A stretch of DNA of 55,716 nucleotides from Pseudomonadota bacterium (GCA_023442945.1 JAEZWW010000085.1:1-55716); one strand, 5' to 3'; numbered from the stretch's first letter, positions 23,725 through 32,182 are shown. Numbers and translations: made by a program. Notes: generated by a model from the sequence alone, not told the origin.

Positions 23725-24582
23725 ATGCAACTGGTCCATACCCTCGCCGAACTGCGCCACGCCCTGCGCCACACCCAACGCCCGGCCTTTGTCGCCACCA
23801 TGGGCAACCTGCACGCCGGGCACCTGGCGCTGCTGGCCGCGGCCAAGCCGCTGGGCGACGTGACGGTGGCCAGCATCTTCGTCAACCGGCTGCAGTTCTT
23901 GCCGCACGAGGACTTCGACAGCTACCCGCGCACCCTGGACGACGACCGCGCCCAACTGGAAGCCGCTGGCTGCGACGTGCTGTTCGCCCCGCGCGAGCGC
24001 GACCTGTACCCCGAGCCGCAGACCTTCAAGGTCGTGCCCGACCCGGCCCTGGCCGACCTGCTGGAAGGCGAATTTCGCCCCGGCTTTTTCACCGGCGTCT
24101 GCACGGTGGTGATGAAGCTGTTTCAGGCCGTGTTCGCCGGCAAGGCCGAGGGCGTGGCCATGTTCGGCAAGAAGGACTACCAGCAGCTGATGGTGGTGCA
24201 GCGCATGGTGCGCCAGTTCGCCCTGCCGATCGACGTGGTCGGCATCGACACGCTGCGCGCCGACGACGGCCTGGCGCTGTCGTCGCGCAACGGTTATCTG
24301 AACGCCGCCGAGCGCGCCCAGGCGCTGCAGCTGGCGCAGGCCTTGCGCCGCCTAGCGGACGACGCGCTGGCCGCCGGCAGCGCCTTGTCCGAGCGCCTGC
24401 CCGCGCTGGAAGCCGCCGCCGTGCAGGCGCTGGCCGCGCACGGCTGGCAGGCGGACTACCTCACCCTGCGCCGCCGCGCCGACCTGCTGGCGCCGCAAGC
24501 GGGCGACGGCGCCGGGTCGCTGGTCGCCCTGGGCGCGGCACGGCTGGGCACGACGCGGCTGATCGACAACCTGGAGGTCTGA
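23725..24582 (+). CDS. panC: Pantothenate synthetase
   Basis: PanC joins pantoate and beta-alanine with ATP to make pantothenate. The 285-residue enzyme shows the HIGH-type motif MGNLHAGHLALL near residue 30, the pantoate-binding VNRLQFLPHEDFDSYPRT segment, AMFGKKDYQQL and the KMSKS-equivalent SSRNGYL near residue 190. The length is normal. MGNLH in place of the more usual MGALH is a mild variant. The ATG has a weak GGAG site about 11 bases upstream. panB is upstream on the same strand beyond the permease gene. Confidence 0.95.
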   Translation: MQLVHTLAELRHALRHTQRPAFVATMGNLHAGHLALLAAAKPLGDVTVASIFVNRLQFLPHEDFDSYPRTLDDDRAQLEAAGCDVLFAPRERDLYPEPQTFKVVPDPALADLLEGEFRPGFFTGVCTVVMKLFQAVFAGKAEGVAMFGKKDYQQLMVVQRMVRQFALPIDVVGIDTLRADDGLALSSRNGYLNAAERAQALQLAQALRRLADDALAAGSALSERLPALEAAAVQALAAHGWQADYLTLRRRADLLAPQAGDGAGSLVALGAARLGTTRLIDNLEV

Positions 24583-24887
24583 GCGGGCGCGGTGTGTGCG
24601 GCGTTTGCCCCTCCGTGCGCACGACCAGTGGCGGCCGTCGGGGCGCTGCCGAATGGCTCATCCACTCCGTTTTTGATAGCTGACCGCGCAGATTCTTCTA
24701 GGGCCAGGGCTTCAAAAGGCCGCAAAACCTTGCCCGGACACTGCGCCCTGTATGGGCCGTCCCGCCTGTGGCGCCCACCCGACACGGGCGCGACAAAAGT
24801 CCGGCTTCGGGCCACCGACACGGCGCGTGTCACGCCGCAGGATCACAATGCGCGCCGTTTCATCCACGTGCCTTGAAAGGACACACC
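24583..24887. other. Non-coding spacer between panC and the YidB-like gene
   Basis: I see no gene in these 305 bases. The spacer contains repeat R10. A CACAAT hexamer about 45 bases before the YidB-like start may be a -10 box, but no matching -35 is clear. Confidence 0.4.
24668..24720 (+). repeat. Dispersed repeat copy R10
   Basis: The plus-strand core reads AGCTGACCGCGCAG, ATTCTT, CTAGGGCCAGGGCTT. It is bounded by TTTTGA and TCAAAA, which can pair, and lies about 85 bases after the panC stop. It is the intergenic copy most like the one inside metG. Confidence 0.8.
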
Positions 24888-25403
24888 ATGGGTTTGCTTG
24901 ATTCGGTTCTCGGTTCGGTGCTGGCAGGTCAGAACAACACGCAGGGCGGCGGCCTGGGTGGCCTGGGCAATGTGCTGGGCAGCGTGCTCGGCGGTGGTCA
25001 GCAGCAGCAGCCCGGTCAGGGCGGCGGCATCAACATGGGCCTGGTCGCCGCGCTGGCGCCGGTGCTGATGGGCATGCTGGCCAACAACAGCCAGCACGGC
25101 GGCCTGGGCGGCCTGCTGGACCAGTTCACCCGCGCCGGCGCGGGCGACGCGGCGCAGTCCTGGGTCGGCGCGGGTGCCAACCAGCCCGTCAGCCCCGACG
25201 TGGTGACGCAGGCCCTGGGCCCCAACGTGATCGGCGACATCGCCGCCAAGCTGGGCGTGGGCCACGGCGAAGCGGCCGGTGGCATCGCCCAGGTGCTGCC
25301 CGAGCTGATCGACAAGCTGACGCCGCACGGCCAGGCCCCGCAAGCCGGCCTGGGCAGCGAAGGCGACATCATGGGCGCGCTGACGCGCATGCTGGGGCGC
25401 TGA
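24888..25403 (+). CDS. YidB-like DUF937 family protein
   Basis: This is a 171-residue YidB/DUF937-family protein. The conserved MGLLDSVLGSVLAG start is followed by a Gly/Gln-rich linker with repeats of GGLGGLGNVLGSVLGG type. The helical YidB core follows, containing GGLGGLLDQFTRAG, AQSWVGAGANQPVSPD and a C-terminal LPELIDKLTPHG. Function is not established; family members are small soluble proteins linked with stress responses and with secretion regions in some bacteria. I chose the ATG at 24888, which follows an AAAGGACACACC ribosome site. The gene ends at a strong bidirectional hairpin and is transcribed away from panC. Confidence 0.85.
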   Translation: MGLLDSVLGSVLAGQNNTQGGGLGGLGNVLGSVLGGGQQQQPGQGGGINMGLVAALAPVLMGMLANNSQHGGLGGLLDQFTRAGAGDAAQSWVGAGANQPVSPDVVTQALGPNVIGDIAAKLGVGHGEAAGGIAQVLPELIDKLTPHGQAPQAGLGSEGDIMGALTRMLGR

Positions 25404-25440
25404 ACGGCGCACCGGGTGGGCGGCGCTGAGCCGCTCTCAA

Positions 25441-25487
25441 AAAAAGAGCTGCCTGCGCAGGATGGGCCTGCGCAGGCAGCTCTTTTT
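25441..25487. terminator. Perfect 20-bp bidirectional hairpin made from repeat sequence (R11)
   Basis: The arms at 25441-25460 and 25468-25487 are perfectly complementary over 20 bp with a 7-base loop. A5 starts the left arm and T5 ends the right. Each arm contains AGCTGCCTGCGCAG, exactly the first block of the dispersed repeat (identical to R3), so the hairpin looks like two repeat halves joined head to head. It sits between the convergent YidB-like and lipoprotein genes and should terminate both. Confidence 0.85.
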
Positions 25488-25508
25488 GCTTTCCGCTTCG
25501 GGCCGTCG

Positions 25509-26174
25509 TCAGTTGGTGGCGAAGCAGTACATGCGCCCATCGCCGCCGGTGGATTTGAGCGCCGCCATGTCGCAGGCCTTGCTGGGGTGCGAGTGGTTCC
25601 ACGACTTCATCGGCGCCGATTCGTTCAGGCCGATGCGGTCGTGGTGGCCGACGATGGCCGAGCCGGTGGTCCCGCTGGTCCAGTTGCCGCAGGTGGCGTC
25701 GGTCGATCCTGGCACGGTGCGGCCTTCGGCGGTGGAGCCGGTCAGGATGTCGTGCATGTTCACCGCATCGCCGCGGCCGGCGACGACCTCGCCTTTTTCG
25801 GTCAGCGCGGTTTTCTTGTTCAGGTTGTTGCCGGCGCTGTGCAGGTTGTCGACGCTGGTGGCGATGGCCTCGCCCTTGGCGTTCAGCCATGGGCCCTTGC
25901 CGATGCGGTCGCGCGCGTTCACCGCCTGCGCGCCTTGGGTGCTGAGGTAGGCGCGCCAGGTCTTGCCGCCCGCGCCCGCGTTGCTGGCTAGCTTCTGGCA
26001 GTACGCGTCGGCCCCGGCCAGCCCGCCCAGGTTGCCGCCCTGGCCCGGGTTGCTGCTGGTGACGAAGAAGGTCATCGGGTTGCCGGCGCCGCCGCCGGAC
26101 GAGGACGACGCGCAGCCGGCCAGCACGGTGGCTGCGGCGCAGGTGGTGAGGGCAAGCAGTCGCAGAGGGCGCAT
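25509..26174 (-). CDS. DUF1554-type lectin-like lipoprotein
   Basis: This is a 221-residue predicted lipoprotein. A signal peptide ends in lipobox LAGC near residue 21, followed by a Ser/Gly linker. The rest has the DUF1554 (collagen/endostatin-like, C-type-lectin-fold) layout: GNLGGLAGADAYCQKLA near the start, TWRAYLSTQ, a central AVNARDRIGKGPW segment, and a C-terminal half with CGNWTSG, CDMAAL and MYCFATN. Several cysteines probably pair. Such proteins occur on the surface of Leptospira and in myxobacteria. The ligand is unknown. The start at 26174 is preceded by an AGGAGA site. Confidence 0.75.
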   Translation of the reverse strand: MRPLRLLALTTCAAATVLAGCASSSSGGGAGNPMTFFVTSSNPGQGGNLGGLAGADAYCQKLASNAGAGGKTWRAYLSTQGAQAVNARDRIGKGPWLNAKGEAIATSVDNLHSAGNNLNKKTALTEKGEVVAGRGDAVNMHDILTGSTAEGRTVPGSTDATCGNWTSGTTGSAIVGHHDRIGLNESAPMKSWNHSHPSKACDMAALKSTGGDGRMYCFATN

Positions 26175-26396
26175 GGGGTGTCTCCTGTGGTGTTGTCGAA
26201 CCGGCGGCGCCCACTGCAGAAGGCGCGCCGCCAGCCCGCAGGCAGTATGGGCCCCGCCCCGGCGGGCCGTCAATCCGCACCCGCCCGGGCAGGGCGATTC
26301 GGCCCGGGTGTGATCGTCTGGCGACCCATGGCGGGCATGAACGGCGGCAGCGCGGGACTGCGCGCTTCACCTCGCAGAGATGCGTGCTGTGCGTGT

Positions 26397-26434
26397 CTGA
26401 AGCCCGCGGTCGCCGCACGCGGGCGGCGCTTCAG
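26397..26434 (-). terminator. Hairpin at the end of gpsA
   Basis: CTGAAG plus CCCGCG on the left can pair with CGCGGG and CTTCAG on the right, with a 9-base loop and a small internal bulge. It overlaps the last codons of gpsA. No T-run follows, so it is at best a weak or factor-dependent terminator. Confidence 0.35.
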
Positions 26435-27459
26435 AGCAATTCGCCCTTCGGGTCGCGCCCCATCAGCGCGGCAACGGCTTCAACGGGTTTGAGCTCACCC
26501 GCCAGCAGGCCGACCACGCATTCGGTGATCGGCATGTCGATGCCCAGGTGCTGCGCGCGCTGCCACACGGTTTGCGCGGTGTACACGCCTTCGGCGACGT
26601 GGCCGAGGGACTGCACGGCCTGCTCCAGCGACAAGCCGTCGGCCAGCAGCAAGCCGACCTTGCGGTTGCGGCTCAAGTCGCCGGTCGCCGTCAGCACCAA
26701 ATCGCCCAGGCCGGACAGGCCGGTGAACGTCTCGGGCCGCGCGCCCAGGACCACGCCCAGGCGGGCGGTTTCGGCCAGGCCGCGGGTAATCAGCGCGGCG
26801 CGGGCGTTCAGCCCCAGGTTCAGCCCATCGGCCAGGCCGGTGGCGATGGCCAGCACGTTCTTGACGGCGCCGCCGACTTCCACGCCGACCAGATCGTCGT
26901 TGCCGTACACGCGCAGCGTGGGGCCGTGCAGCGCCTCGACCATGGCGTGGCGCACGTCGGCGTCGCGGCTGGCGGCGACCAGGGCCGTGGGTTGGCCGCG
27001 CGCCACTTCCTGCGCGAAGCTGGGGCCGCTCAGAGCGCCGGAGCGCAAATGCGGCGCAGCCTGGCGCTGCACTTCGTGCGGCATGAGGCCAAAAGCGTGC
27101 GCGGCGCCGGTGTCGCGCACGGCTTCAAAGCCTTTGCACAGCCAGGCGACGGGCACTTCGCTGCCGCGCAGCCATTCGAGGGTGGATCGCAGGCCGGCGA
27201 CCGGCGTGGCGACGATGACCAGATCGGCCTGCGGCACGGCGTCCAGCAAACCCTGGTCGGGCGCGCCGCCGCGCAGCTGCAATTCACGCGGCAACGGGAT
27301 GCCGGCCAGGTAGCGCGCGTTTTCGCGGCCCGTAGCCATGGCTTCGGCCTGGGCGGCGTCGCGCGCCCACAGCACGACCTGGTGGCCGGCTGGGTTGCGC
27401 GCGGCGCTGACGGCCACGGCCGTGCCCCATGCACCGGCGCCGATGACTATGATTTTCAT
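26431..27459 (-). CDS. gpsA: Glycerol-3-phosphate dehydrogenase [NAD(P)+]
   Basis: GpsA reduces dihydroxyacetone phosphate to sn-glycerol 3-phosphate for phospholipid synthesis. The 342-residue enzyme has the Rossmann motif GAGAWGTAVAV at residues 7-17, LWARD, the conserved LCKGFE segment (catalytic region), LSGPSFAQEVARG and the EVGGAVKNVLAIATG helix with the catalytic Lys. The length is normal. It follows secB on the same strand. The 49-base spacer is filled by repeat R12, and the gpsA ATG is built into the edge of that repeat. No classical ribosome site is present other than the GAGCAG of the repeat. Confidence 0.95.
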   Translation of the reverse strand: MKIIVIGAGAWGTAVAVSAARNPAGHQVVLWARDAAQAEAMATGRENARYLAGIPLPRELQLRGGAPDQGLLDAVPQADLVIVATPVAGLRSTLEWLRGSEVPVAWLCKGFEAVRDTGAAHAFGLMPHEVQRQAAPHLRSGALSGPSFAQEVARGQPTALVAASRDADVRHAMVEALHGPTLRVYGNDDLVGVEVGGAVKNVLAIATGLADGLNLGLNARAALITRGLAETARLGVVLGARPETFTGLSGLGDLVLTATGDLSRNRKVGLLLADGLSLEQAVQSLGHVAEGVYTAQTVWQRAQHLGIDMPITECVVGLLAGELKPVEAVAALMGRDPKGELL

Positions 27460-27512
27460 AGCTGCTCGCGCAGATCAGCGTAGGGCCAGAGGCCGATTGG
27501 GCTTAAATTTAC
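27451..27512 (+). repeat. Dispersed repeat copy R12, filling the secB-gpsA spacer
   Basis: The plus-strand core reads AGCTGCTCGCGCAG, ATCAGC, GTAGGGCCAGAGGCC, close to the family consensus. The gpsA start codon (27457-27459) is immediately next to the core and the secB stop (27509-27511) closes the other end. The whole untranslated spacer of this gene pair is therefore repeat. Confidence 0.85.
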
Positions 27513-27967
27513 TGCGCCAGCTGAGCCGCGCCGCCTTCTTGCGCCGCGGCTTCCTGCTGCTGCTGGTACATGGCCTGGAAGTTGATCTCGGCCAGGTGCA
27601 CGGGCGGAAAGCCCCCGCGCTGGATCAAATCGGCCACGTTGCCGCGCAGGTAGGGGTAGACGATCTGCGGGCAAGCCACGCCGATGATGCCGCCCATCTG
27701 GTCTTCGGGGATGTTGCGGATCTCGAAGATGCCGGCTTGCTGGCATTCGACCAGGAACACGGTCTTGTCCTGGATCTTGGTCTGCACGGTGGCGGTGACG
27801 GTGACCTCAAACACGCCTTCGGCCACATTTTCGGCGTTCACGCCCAGGTTGATGTCGACCGCGGGCTGTTCCTGCTCGAGCAGGATGGCGGGGGAATTGG
27901 GTTGCTCCAGCGAAGCACCTTTGAGGTAAACGCGCTGGATGTTGAAGACGGGATCCTGGTCAGCCAT
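27509..27967 (-). CDS. secB: Protein-export chaperone SecB
   Basis: SecB is the tetrameric cytoplasmic chaperone that keeps preproteins unfolded and passes them to SecA. The 152-residue protein has the family segments QRVYLKGASLEQPNSPAILLEQEQP (in part), NLGVNAENVAEGVFEVTVTATV and a C-terminal region with CPQIVYPYLRGNVADLIQRGGFPPVHL. The Ala/Gln-rich tail is normal. It lies in the conserved betaproteobacterial order grxC-secB-gpsA, 102 bases after grxC. Confidence 0.96.
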   Translation of the reverse strand: MADQDPVFNIQRVYLKGASLEQPNSPAILLEQEQPAVDINLGVNAENVAEGVFEVTVTATVQTKIQDKTVFLVECQQAGIFEIRNIPEDQMGGIIGVACPQIVYPYLRGNVADLIQRGGFPPVHLAEINFQAMYQQQQEAAAQEGGAAQLAQ

Positions 27968-28069
27968 GGGTTTCTCGATTCAGGGAAAAGGTAGGGGGAA
28001 AAGCGGTTCGCCACCACGGACAAGCGCCCATGGGGCGCAGTCGTCGCAGGGCGATGGCGGGGAATTATG

Positions 28070-28333
28070 TCAGGCGGTGCCGGCCAAAAGCGGATCCAGG
28101 CCGCCTTGCTGATCCAGCTCAACCAAATCGTCGTGGCCGCCGACGTGGGTGGCACCGATGAAGATCTGCGGCACGGTGCGCCGGCCGGTGATCTCCATCA
28201 TCTTGACGCGCTGGTCGGGGTCGAGGTCGACGCGGATCTCCTCGATCTCGGTCACGCCCTTGCTGCGCAGCACCTGCTTGGCGCGGATGCAGTAAGGGCA
28301 GGTGCCGGTGGCGTACATCTTGACGGCTTGCAT
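28070..28333 (-). CDS. grxC: Glutaredoxin 3
   Basis: GrxC is a small cytosolic thiol-disulfide oxidoreductase that uses glutathione. The 87-residue protein has the active site CPYC at residues 12-15, the cis-proline motif TVPQIF near residue 53 and the glutathione-binding GGHDDL near residue 65. I chose the ATG at 28333; a much longer in-frame ORF runs upstream but overlaps the rhodanese gene and has no family similarity. It lies 38 bases after the rhodanese gene and before secB, all on one strand. Confidence 0.96.
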   Translation of the reverse strand: MQAVKMYATGTCPYCIRAKQVLRSKGVTEIEEIRVDLDPDQRVKMMEITGRRTVPQIFIGATHVGGHDDLVELDQQGGLDPLLAGTA

Positions 28334-28371
28334 GGGAAATCCTTGGTCTGGCGTGGGCGGCGGGGCGCCGC

Positions 28372-28779
28372 TCAGGCCTTGGTCACGGGCAGATCGGCGG
28401 CGCGCCAGCTTTTCAGGCCCCCGGCCAGCGATTCGGCCTTTTCGTAGCCCAGCTTGCGCGCGATCGCCACGGCGCGGCCCGAGCGCATGCCCGACGCGCA
28501 CACCAGCACCAGCGGCGTGGCCTTGTTCTTGACGGCGCCGGGCAGCTTGGCCTCCAGCTCGCCCAAGGGGATGCTCTTGGCGCCGTTCACGTGGCCGGCG
28601 GCGTATTCGTCGGGCTCGCACACGTCGATGACGACGGCGCGCTCGCGGTTGATCAGCTGCACCGCCGCCGCGGGCGACAAGCCGCCGCCCCCGCCGCCCG
28701 TCAGCTTGGGCCACAGCAGCATGCTGCCGGAAGCCAATGCCACCAGGATCAGCATCCAGTTAGCCAGTAGAAAACTCAC
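28372..28779 (-). CDS. Membrane-anchored rhodanese-like protein
   Basis: This is a 135-residue single-domain rhodanese with an N-terminal membrane helix (residues about 4-24). The rhodanese fold follows, with VVIDVCEPDEYAAGHVNGA and the active-site loop CASGMRSG, whose Cys carries a persulfide in the family. This is the YibN type, a gene typically found directly before grxC and secB in proteobacteria, as here. It may link sulfur or redox chemistry to membrane or export functions. The start is upstream of the helix. It is divergent from gpmA. Confidence 0.9.
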   Translation of the reverse strand: MSFLLANWMLILVALASGSMLLWPKLTGGGGGGLSPAAAVQLINRERAVVIDVCEPDEYAAGHVNGAKSIPLGELEAKLPGAVKNKATPLVLVCASGMRSGRAVAIARKLGYEKAESLAGGLKSWRAADLPVTKA

Positions 28780-28941
28780 GTCACACGTCCTCTCAACAGA
28801 TGGAATCGTCCTTCACGGCGGCGCAGACGGCCGCAGGACAGGGAAGGATTCTAAAATGCCCGGTTGGCACCCGCCTGGCGGGCGCCAATGGCCCCTCAAG
28901 ATCTTGGCTTCGCGCCGCTTTCGCTTCCCCCTGCCGACCTC

Positions 28942-29685
28942 ATGCACAAGCTTGTCCTGATCCGCCACGGTGAATCCACCTGGAACCTTGAAAACCGCTT
29001 CACCGGCTGGACCGACGTGGACCTGACGCCCACCGGCATCGCCCAGGCCGCCGCCGCCGGCCGCCTGCTGAAGGAAGGCGGTTACGAGTTCGACGTCGCC
29101 TACACCAGCGTGCTGACGCGCGCCATCCGCACCCTGCACCTGGCGCTGGACGAGATGGACCGCCTGTGGCTGCCGGTGGTCAAGCACTGGCGCCTGAACG
29201 AGCGCCACTACGGCGCCCTGCAAGGCCTGAACAAGGCGGAAACCGCCAAGCAGTACGGCGACGAGCAGGTGCTGGTCTGGCGCCGCAGCTACGACACGCC
29301 GCCGCCGCCGCTGAAGCCAAACGACCCGCGCAGCGAGCGCGGCGACCCGCGCTACGCCAAGCTGAACCCGGCCGACGTGCCGCTGACCGAATGCCTGAAG
29401 GACACCGTGGCGCGCGTGATGCCGCTGTGGAACGAATCCATGGCGCCCGCCATTTCGGCCGGCAAGCGCCTGGTGGTATCGGCGCACGGCAATTCGATCC
29501 GCGCGCTGGTCAAGTACCTGGACAACATCTCGGACGACGACATCGTCGGCCTGAACATCCCCAACGGCATCCCGCTGGTGTACGAGCTGGACGCGGGCCT
29601 GAAGCCGATCCGCCACTACTACTTGGGCGACGCCGAAGCGGCGGCCGCTGCAGCCGCCGCCGTGGCCAGCCAAGGCAAGGGCTGA
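28942..29685 (+). CDS. gpmA: 2,3-bisphosphoglycerate-dependent phosphoglycerate mutase
   Basis: GpmA interconverts 3- and 2-phosphoglycerate in glycolysis and gluconeogenesis. The 247-residue enzyme has the phospho-histidine motif LIRHGESTWNLENRFTGW, the RHYGALQGLNKAETA segment, PLTECLKDTV and the second catalytic His in VVSAHGNSIRAL. An Ala-rich tail ends the protein. I chose the ATG at 28942 because the conserved N-terminus starts there. Upstream, TTGGCACCCGCC and GGCGGGCGCCAA form an imperfect inverted repeat, and a TAAAAT at 28852 may be the -10 box. The order gpmA-ctpA-moeB is common in this group. Confidence 0.95.
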   Translation: MHKLVLIRHGESTWNLENRFTGWTDVDLTPTGIAQAAAAGRLLKEGGYEFDVAYTSVLTRAIRTLHLALDEMDRLWLPVVKHWRLNERHYGALQGLNKAETAKQYGDEQVLVWRRSYDTPPPPLKPNDPRSERGDPRYAKLNPADVPLTECLKDTVARVMPLWNESMAPAISAGKRLVVSAHGNSIRALVKYLDNISDDDIVGLNIPNGIPLVYELDAGLKPIRHYYLGDAEAAAAAAAAVASQGKG

Positions 29686-29812
29686 GCAAGCGTCCGCCAG
29701 GCCCGCCAGCCGGTCACATCCCACGTTTTCCCCAAGGAACTTCCGGCGCCCCGCGCAACCGAAAGCTCTCCGCCCTGTATATTGGCCCCTCGGACCCCAA
29801 GTAGCCTTCACC

Positions 29813-31249
29813 ATGAGTCAAAAAACCAAGATTGCCGGTTGGATTGCCGTGGGCGCACTGGCCGGCGCGCTGACCACCGTGTCGCTCCAGACCGTCGCAC
29901 GCGGCACGCTGGCGCCGCTGCCGCTGGAAGAACTGCAGCAGCTGGCGGCGGTGTTCGGCATGATCAAGTCCGACTATGTCGAGCCGGTCGATGAGAAAAA
30001 GCTGATCACCGACGCCATCTCGGGCATGGTGTCCAGCCTGGACCCGCATTCGCAGTACTTCGACAAGAAGAGCTTCAAGGAATTCCGTGAAGGCACGACC
30101 GGCCGCTTCGTCGGCGTGGGCATCGAGATCACGCAGGAAGACGGCCTGGTGCGGGTGGTGTCGCCGATCGAGGGCTCGCCCGCCGACCGCGCCGGCCTGA
30201 AGCCGGGCGATCTGATCACCCGCGTGGACGACACGCCTGTGAAGGGCTTGACGCTGAACGAGGCCGTCAAGCGCATGCGCGGCGAACCCGGCACCACGGT
30301 GCGCCTGACGATCCTGCGCCGCGATGAAAACCGCACCTTCCCGGTCAGCATCACGCGCGAAGAGATCCGCACGCAGTCGGTCAAGGTGAAGATGGTCGAG
30401 CCGGGCTACGTCTGGCTGCGTCTGTCGCAGTTCCAGGAACGCACGGTAGACGACTTCGTCAGCAAGCTGGAAGACGTCTACAAGCGCAACCCGAACGTCA
30501 AGGGCATCGTGCTGGATCTGCGCAACGACCCGGGTGGTCTGCTGGACGCGGCCGTGGCGGTGTCGGCCGCGTTCCTGCCCGAAGGCGTGACCGTGGTGTC
30601 GACCAACGGCCAGATCGAGGAAAGCAAGGCGACCTACAAGGCCCGCCCCGAAGACTACATGCGTCGCCGCGGCGCCGACCCGCTCAAGCGCCTGCCTGCG
30701 GCCCTCAAAACCGTGCCGATGGTGGTGCTGGTCAACGAAGGCTCGGCCTCGGCCAGCGAAATCGTCGCCGGTGCGTTGCAGGATCACAAGCGCGCGACCG
30801 TGATGGGCAGCCAGACCTTCGGCAAGGGCTCGGTCCAGACCGTGCGCCCGCTGGGCCCCGACACGGCGCTCAAGATCACGACGGCGCGCTACTACACGCC
30901 GAGCGGCAAGACGATCCAGGCCAAGGGCATCGTGCCCGACATCATGGTCGACGACACGGCCGAGGGCAGCCCGTACGCCGTGCTGCGCATGCGCGAAGCG
31001 GACCTGGAGAAGCACCTGTCTGGCAGCGAGCCCGACAAGAAGGACCCCGAGCTCGAGAAAGAGCGCGAAGCCGCGCTCAAGAAGCTGGAAGAAGAGTCGC
31101 GCAAGCCCGCGTCCGAACGCCGTCCGCCCGAGTACGGCAGCGACAAGGATTTCCCGCTGCAGCAGGCGCTCAGCAAGCTCAAGGGCCAGCCCGTGAAGGC
31201 CAGCACCACGCTGGTCGAACGCAAGGAACCGCCGAAAGACGAGGACTGA
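29813..31249 (+). CDS. S41-family C-terminal processing peptidase (CtpA-like)
   Basis: This is a 478-residue periplasmic serine protease of the CtpA/Prc group. The order is an N-terminal signal or anchor helix (residues 8-28), an N-terminal helical domain (ending SLDPHSQYFDKKSF), a PDZ domain at about 95-175 with GIEITQED and SPADRAGLKPGD, and an S41 catalytic core. The core has LDLRNDPGGLLD, the Ser motif NEGSASASEIVAGALQD and the Lys motif GKGSVQT, the complete Ser/Lys dyad. A charged Glu/Lys-rich tail of about 70 residues follows. A TATATT at about 29780 may be its -10 box. The substrate is unknown. Confidence 0.92.
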   Translation: MSQKTKIAGWIAVGALAGALTTVSLQTVARGTLAPLPLEELQQLAAVFGMIKSDYVEPVDEKKLITDAISGMVSSLDPHSQYFDKKSFKEFREGTTGRFVGVGIEITQEDGLVRVVSPIEGSPADRAGLKPGDLITRVDDTPVKGLTLNEAVKRMRGEPGTTVRLTILRRDENRTFPVSITREEIRTQSVKVKMVEPGYVWLRLSQFQERTVDDFVSKLEDVYKRNPNVKGIVLDLRNDPGGLLDAAVAVSAAFLPEGVTVVSTNGQIEESKATYKARPEDYMRRRGADPLKRLPAALKTVPMVVLVNEGSASASEIVAGALQDHKRATVMGSQTFGKGSVQTVRPLGPDTALKITTARYYTPSGKTIQAKGIVPDIMVDDTAEGSPYAVLRMREADLEKHLSGSEPDKKDPELEKEREAALKKLEEESRKPASERRPPEYGSDKDFPLQQALSKLKGQPVKASTTLVERKEPPKDED

Positions 31250-31298
31250 CGCACCTGCCGGGGGGCCTTGGGCCACCCGGTGGCGTTGCGCCCTGGCC

Positions 31299-32060
31299 AT
31301 GGACGACCGGCAGCTGCTTCGCTATTCCCGGCACCTGCTGCTGGACGACCTGGGGGTCGAAGGCCAGCAGAAGCTGCTCGATGCGCACGCCGTGATCCTG
31401 GGCGCAGGTGGCCTGGGCTCGCCGGTGGCGCTGTACCTGGCCAGTGCCGGTGTGGGCCGCATCACCCTGGTGGACGACGACACGGTTGACCTCACCAACC
31501 TGCAGCGGCAGATCATGCACACCGAGGCGCGGGTTGGCACCCCCAAGGTCGAATCGGCCCGCACCGCCATCCACGCGATCAATCCGGACGTGGTGGTCAC
31601 CACCCTGGCCCAGCGCGCCGACGCAGATCTGCTGCGCCAACTGGTCGCCGAGGCCGACGTCGCGATCGACTGCAGTGACAACTTCGCGGCCCGGCAAGCA
31701 CTCAACCTGGCCTGCGTGCAGACCGGCACGCCACTGGTGTCGGGCTCAGCCATCGGCTTCGACGGGCAGATGACGGTGTTCGACACCGCCAGCGCCGCCT
31801 CACCGTGCTACGCCTGCCTGTTTCCGCCATCGCAGGCGGTGGAGGAAGTGCGCTGCGCGACCATGGGCGTGTTCGCGCCGCTGGTCGGCATTGTCGGCAC
31901 GCTGGAAGCGACCGAAGCGCTGAAGATCCTGAGCGGCATGGGCAGCTCGATGGTCGGGCGGCTGCTGATGGTCGACACACGGCGTACCGAATTCACCGAA
32001 GTGCGCATCGGCCGCGCACCCGAATGTGAGATCTGCGCGACAGAGCGCGGCAAGTTGTAA
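31299..32060 (+). CDS. moeB: MoeB/ThiF-family adenylyltransferase
   Basis: This is an E1-like enzyme that adenylates the C-terminal glycine of a sulfur-carrier protein such as MoaD or ThiS. The 253-residue protein has the nucleotide loop GAGGLGSPVALYLASAGVG near residue 35, DDTVDLTNLQRQI, DCSDNFAARQALN, a Cys pair (CYAC) and a late Cys pair (CEIC) that together bind structural zinc. There is no rhodanese extension. The family cannot be split between MoeB and ThiF by eye. Being downstream of gpmA and ctpA is typical for the gene called moeB in this order. Confidence 0.85.
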   Translation: MDDRQLLRYSRHLLLDDLGVEGQQKLLDAHAVILGAGGLGSPVALYLASAGVGRITLVDDDTVDLTNLQRQIMHTEARVGTPKVESARTAIHAINPDVVVTTLAQRADADLLRQLVAEADVAIDCSDNFAARQALNLACVQTGTPLVSGSAIGFDGQMTVFDTASAASPCYACLFPPSQAVEEVRCATMGVFAPLVGIVGTLEATEALKILSGMGSSMVGRLLMVDTRRTEFTEVRIGRAPECEICATERGKL

Positions 32061-32182
32061 GCAAAATCCTACAACCACGTACCCCCCTTGCTGTCACCCA
32101 CAGCCTGTTGGGGAAATTAAACTGCGTTGAAGCCATCTTCGTCGCGCACTGTTTGTTCGCGTCGTTCATCGTGACTGAGCTA

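Noticed and set aside
28334..28714. N-terminal extension of the grxC frame
   Set aside because: It overlaps the rhodanese gene on the same strand in another frame and adds sequence unlike any glutaredoxin.
32061..32110. Possible extra repeat copy after moeB, because of a CCTACAACCAC string
   Set aside because: Only about ten bases match; the first and third blocks of the core are missing.
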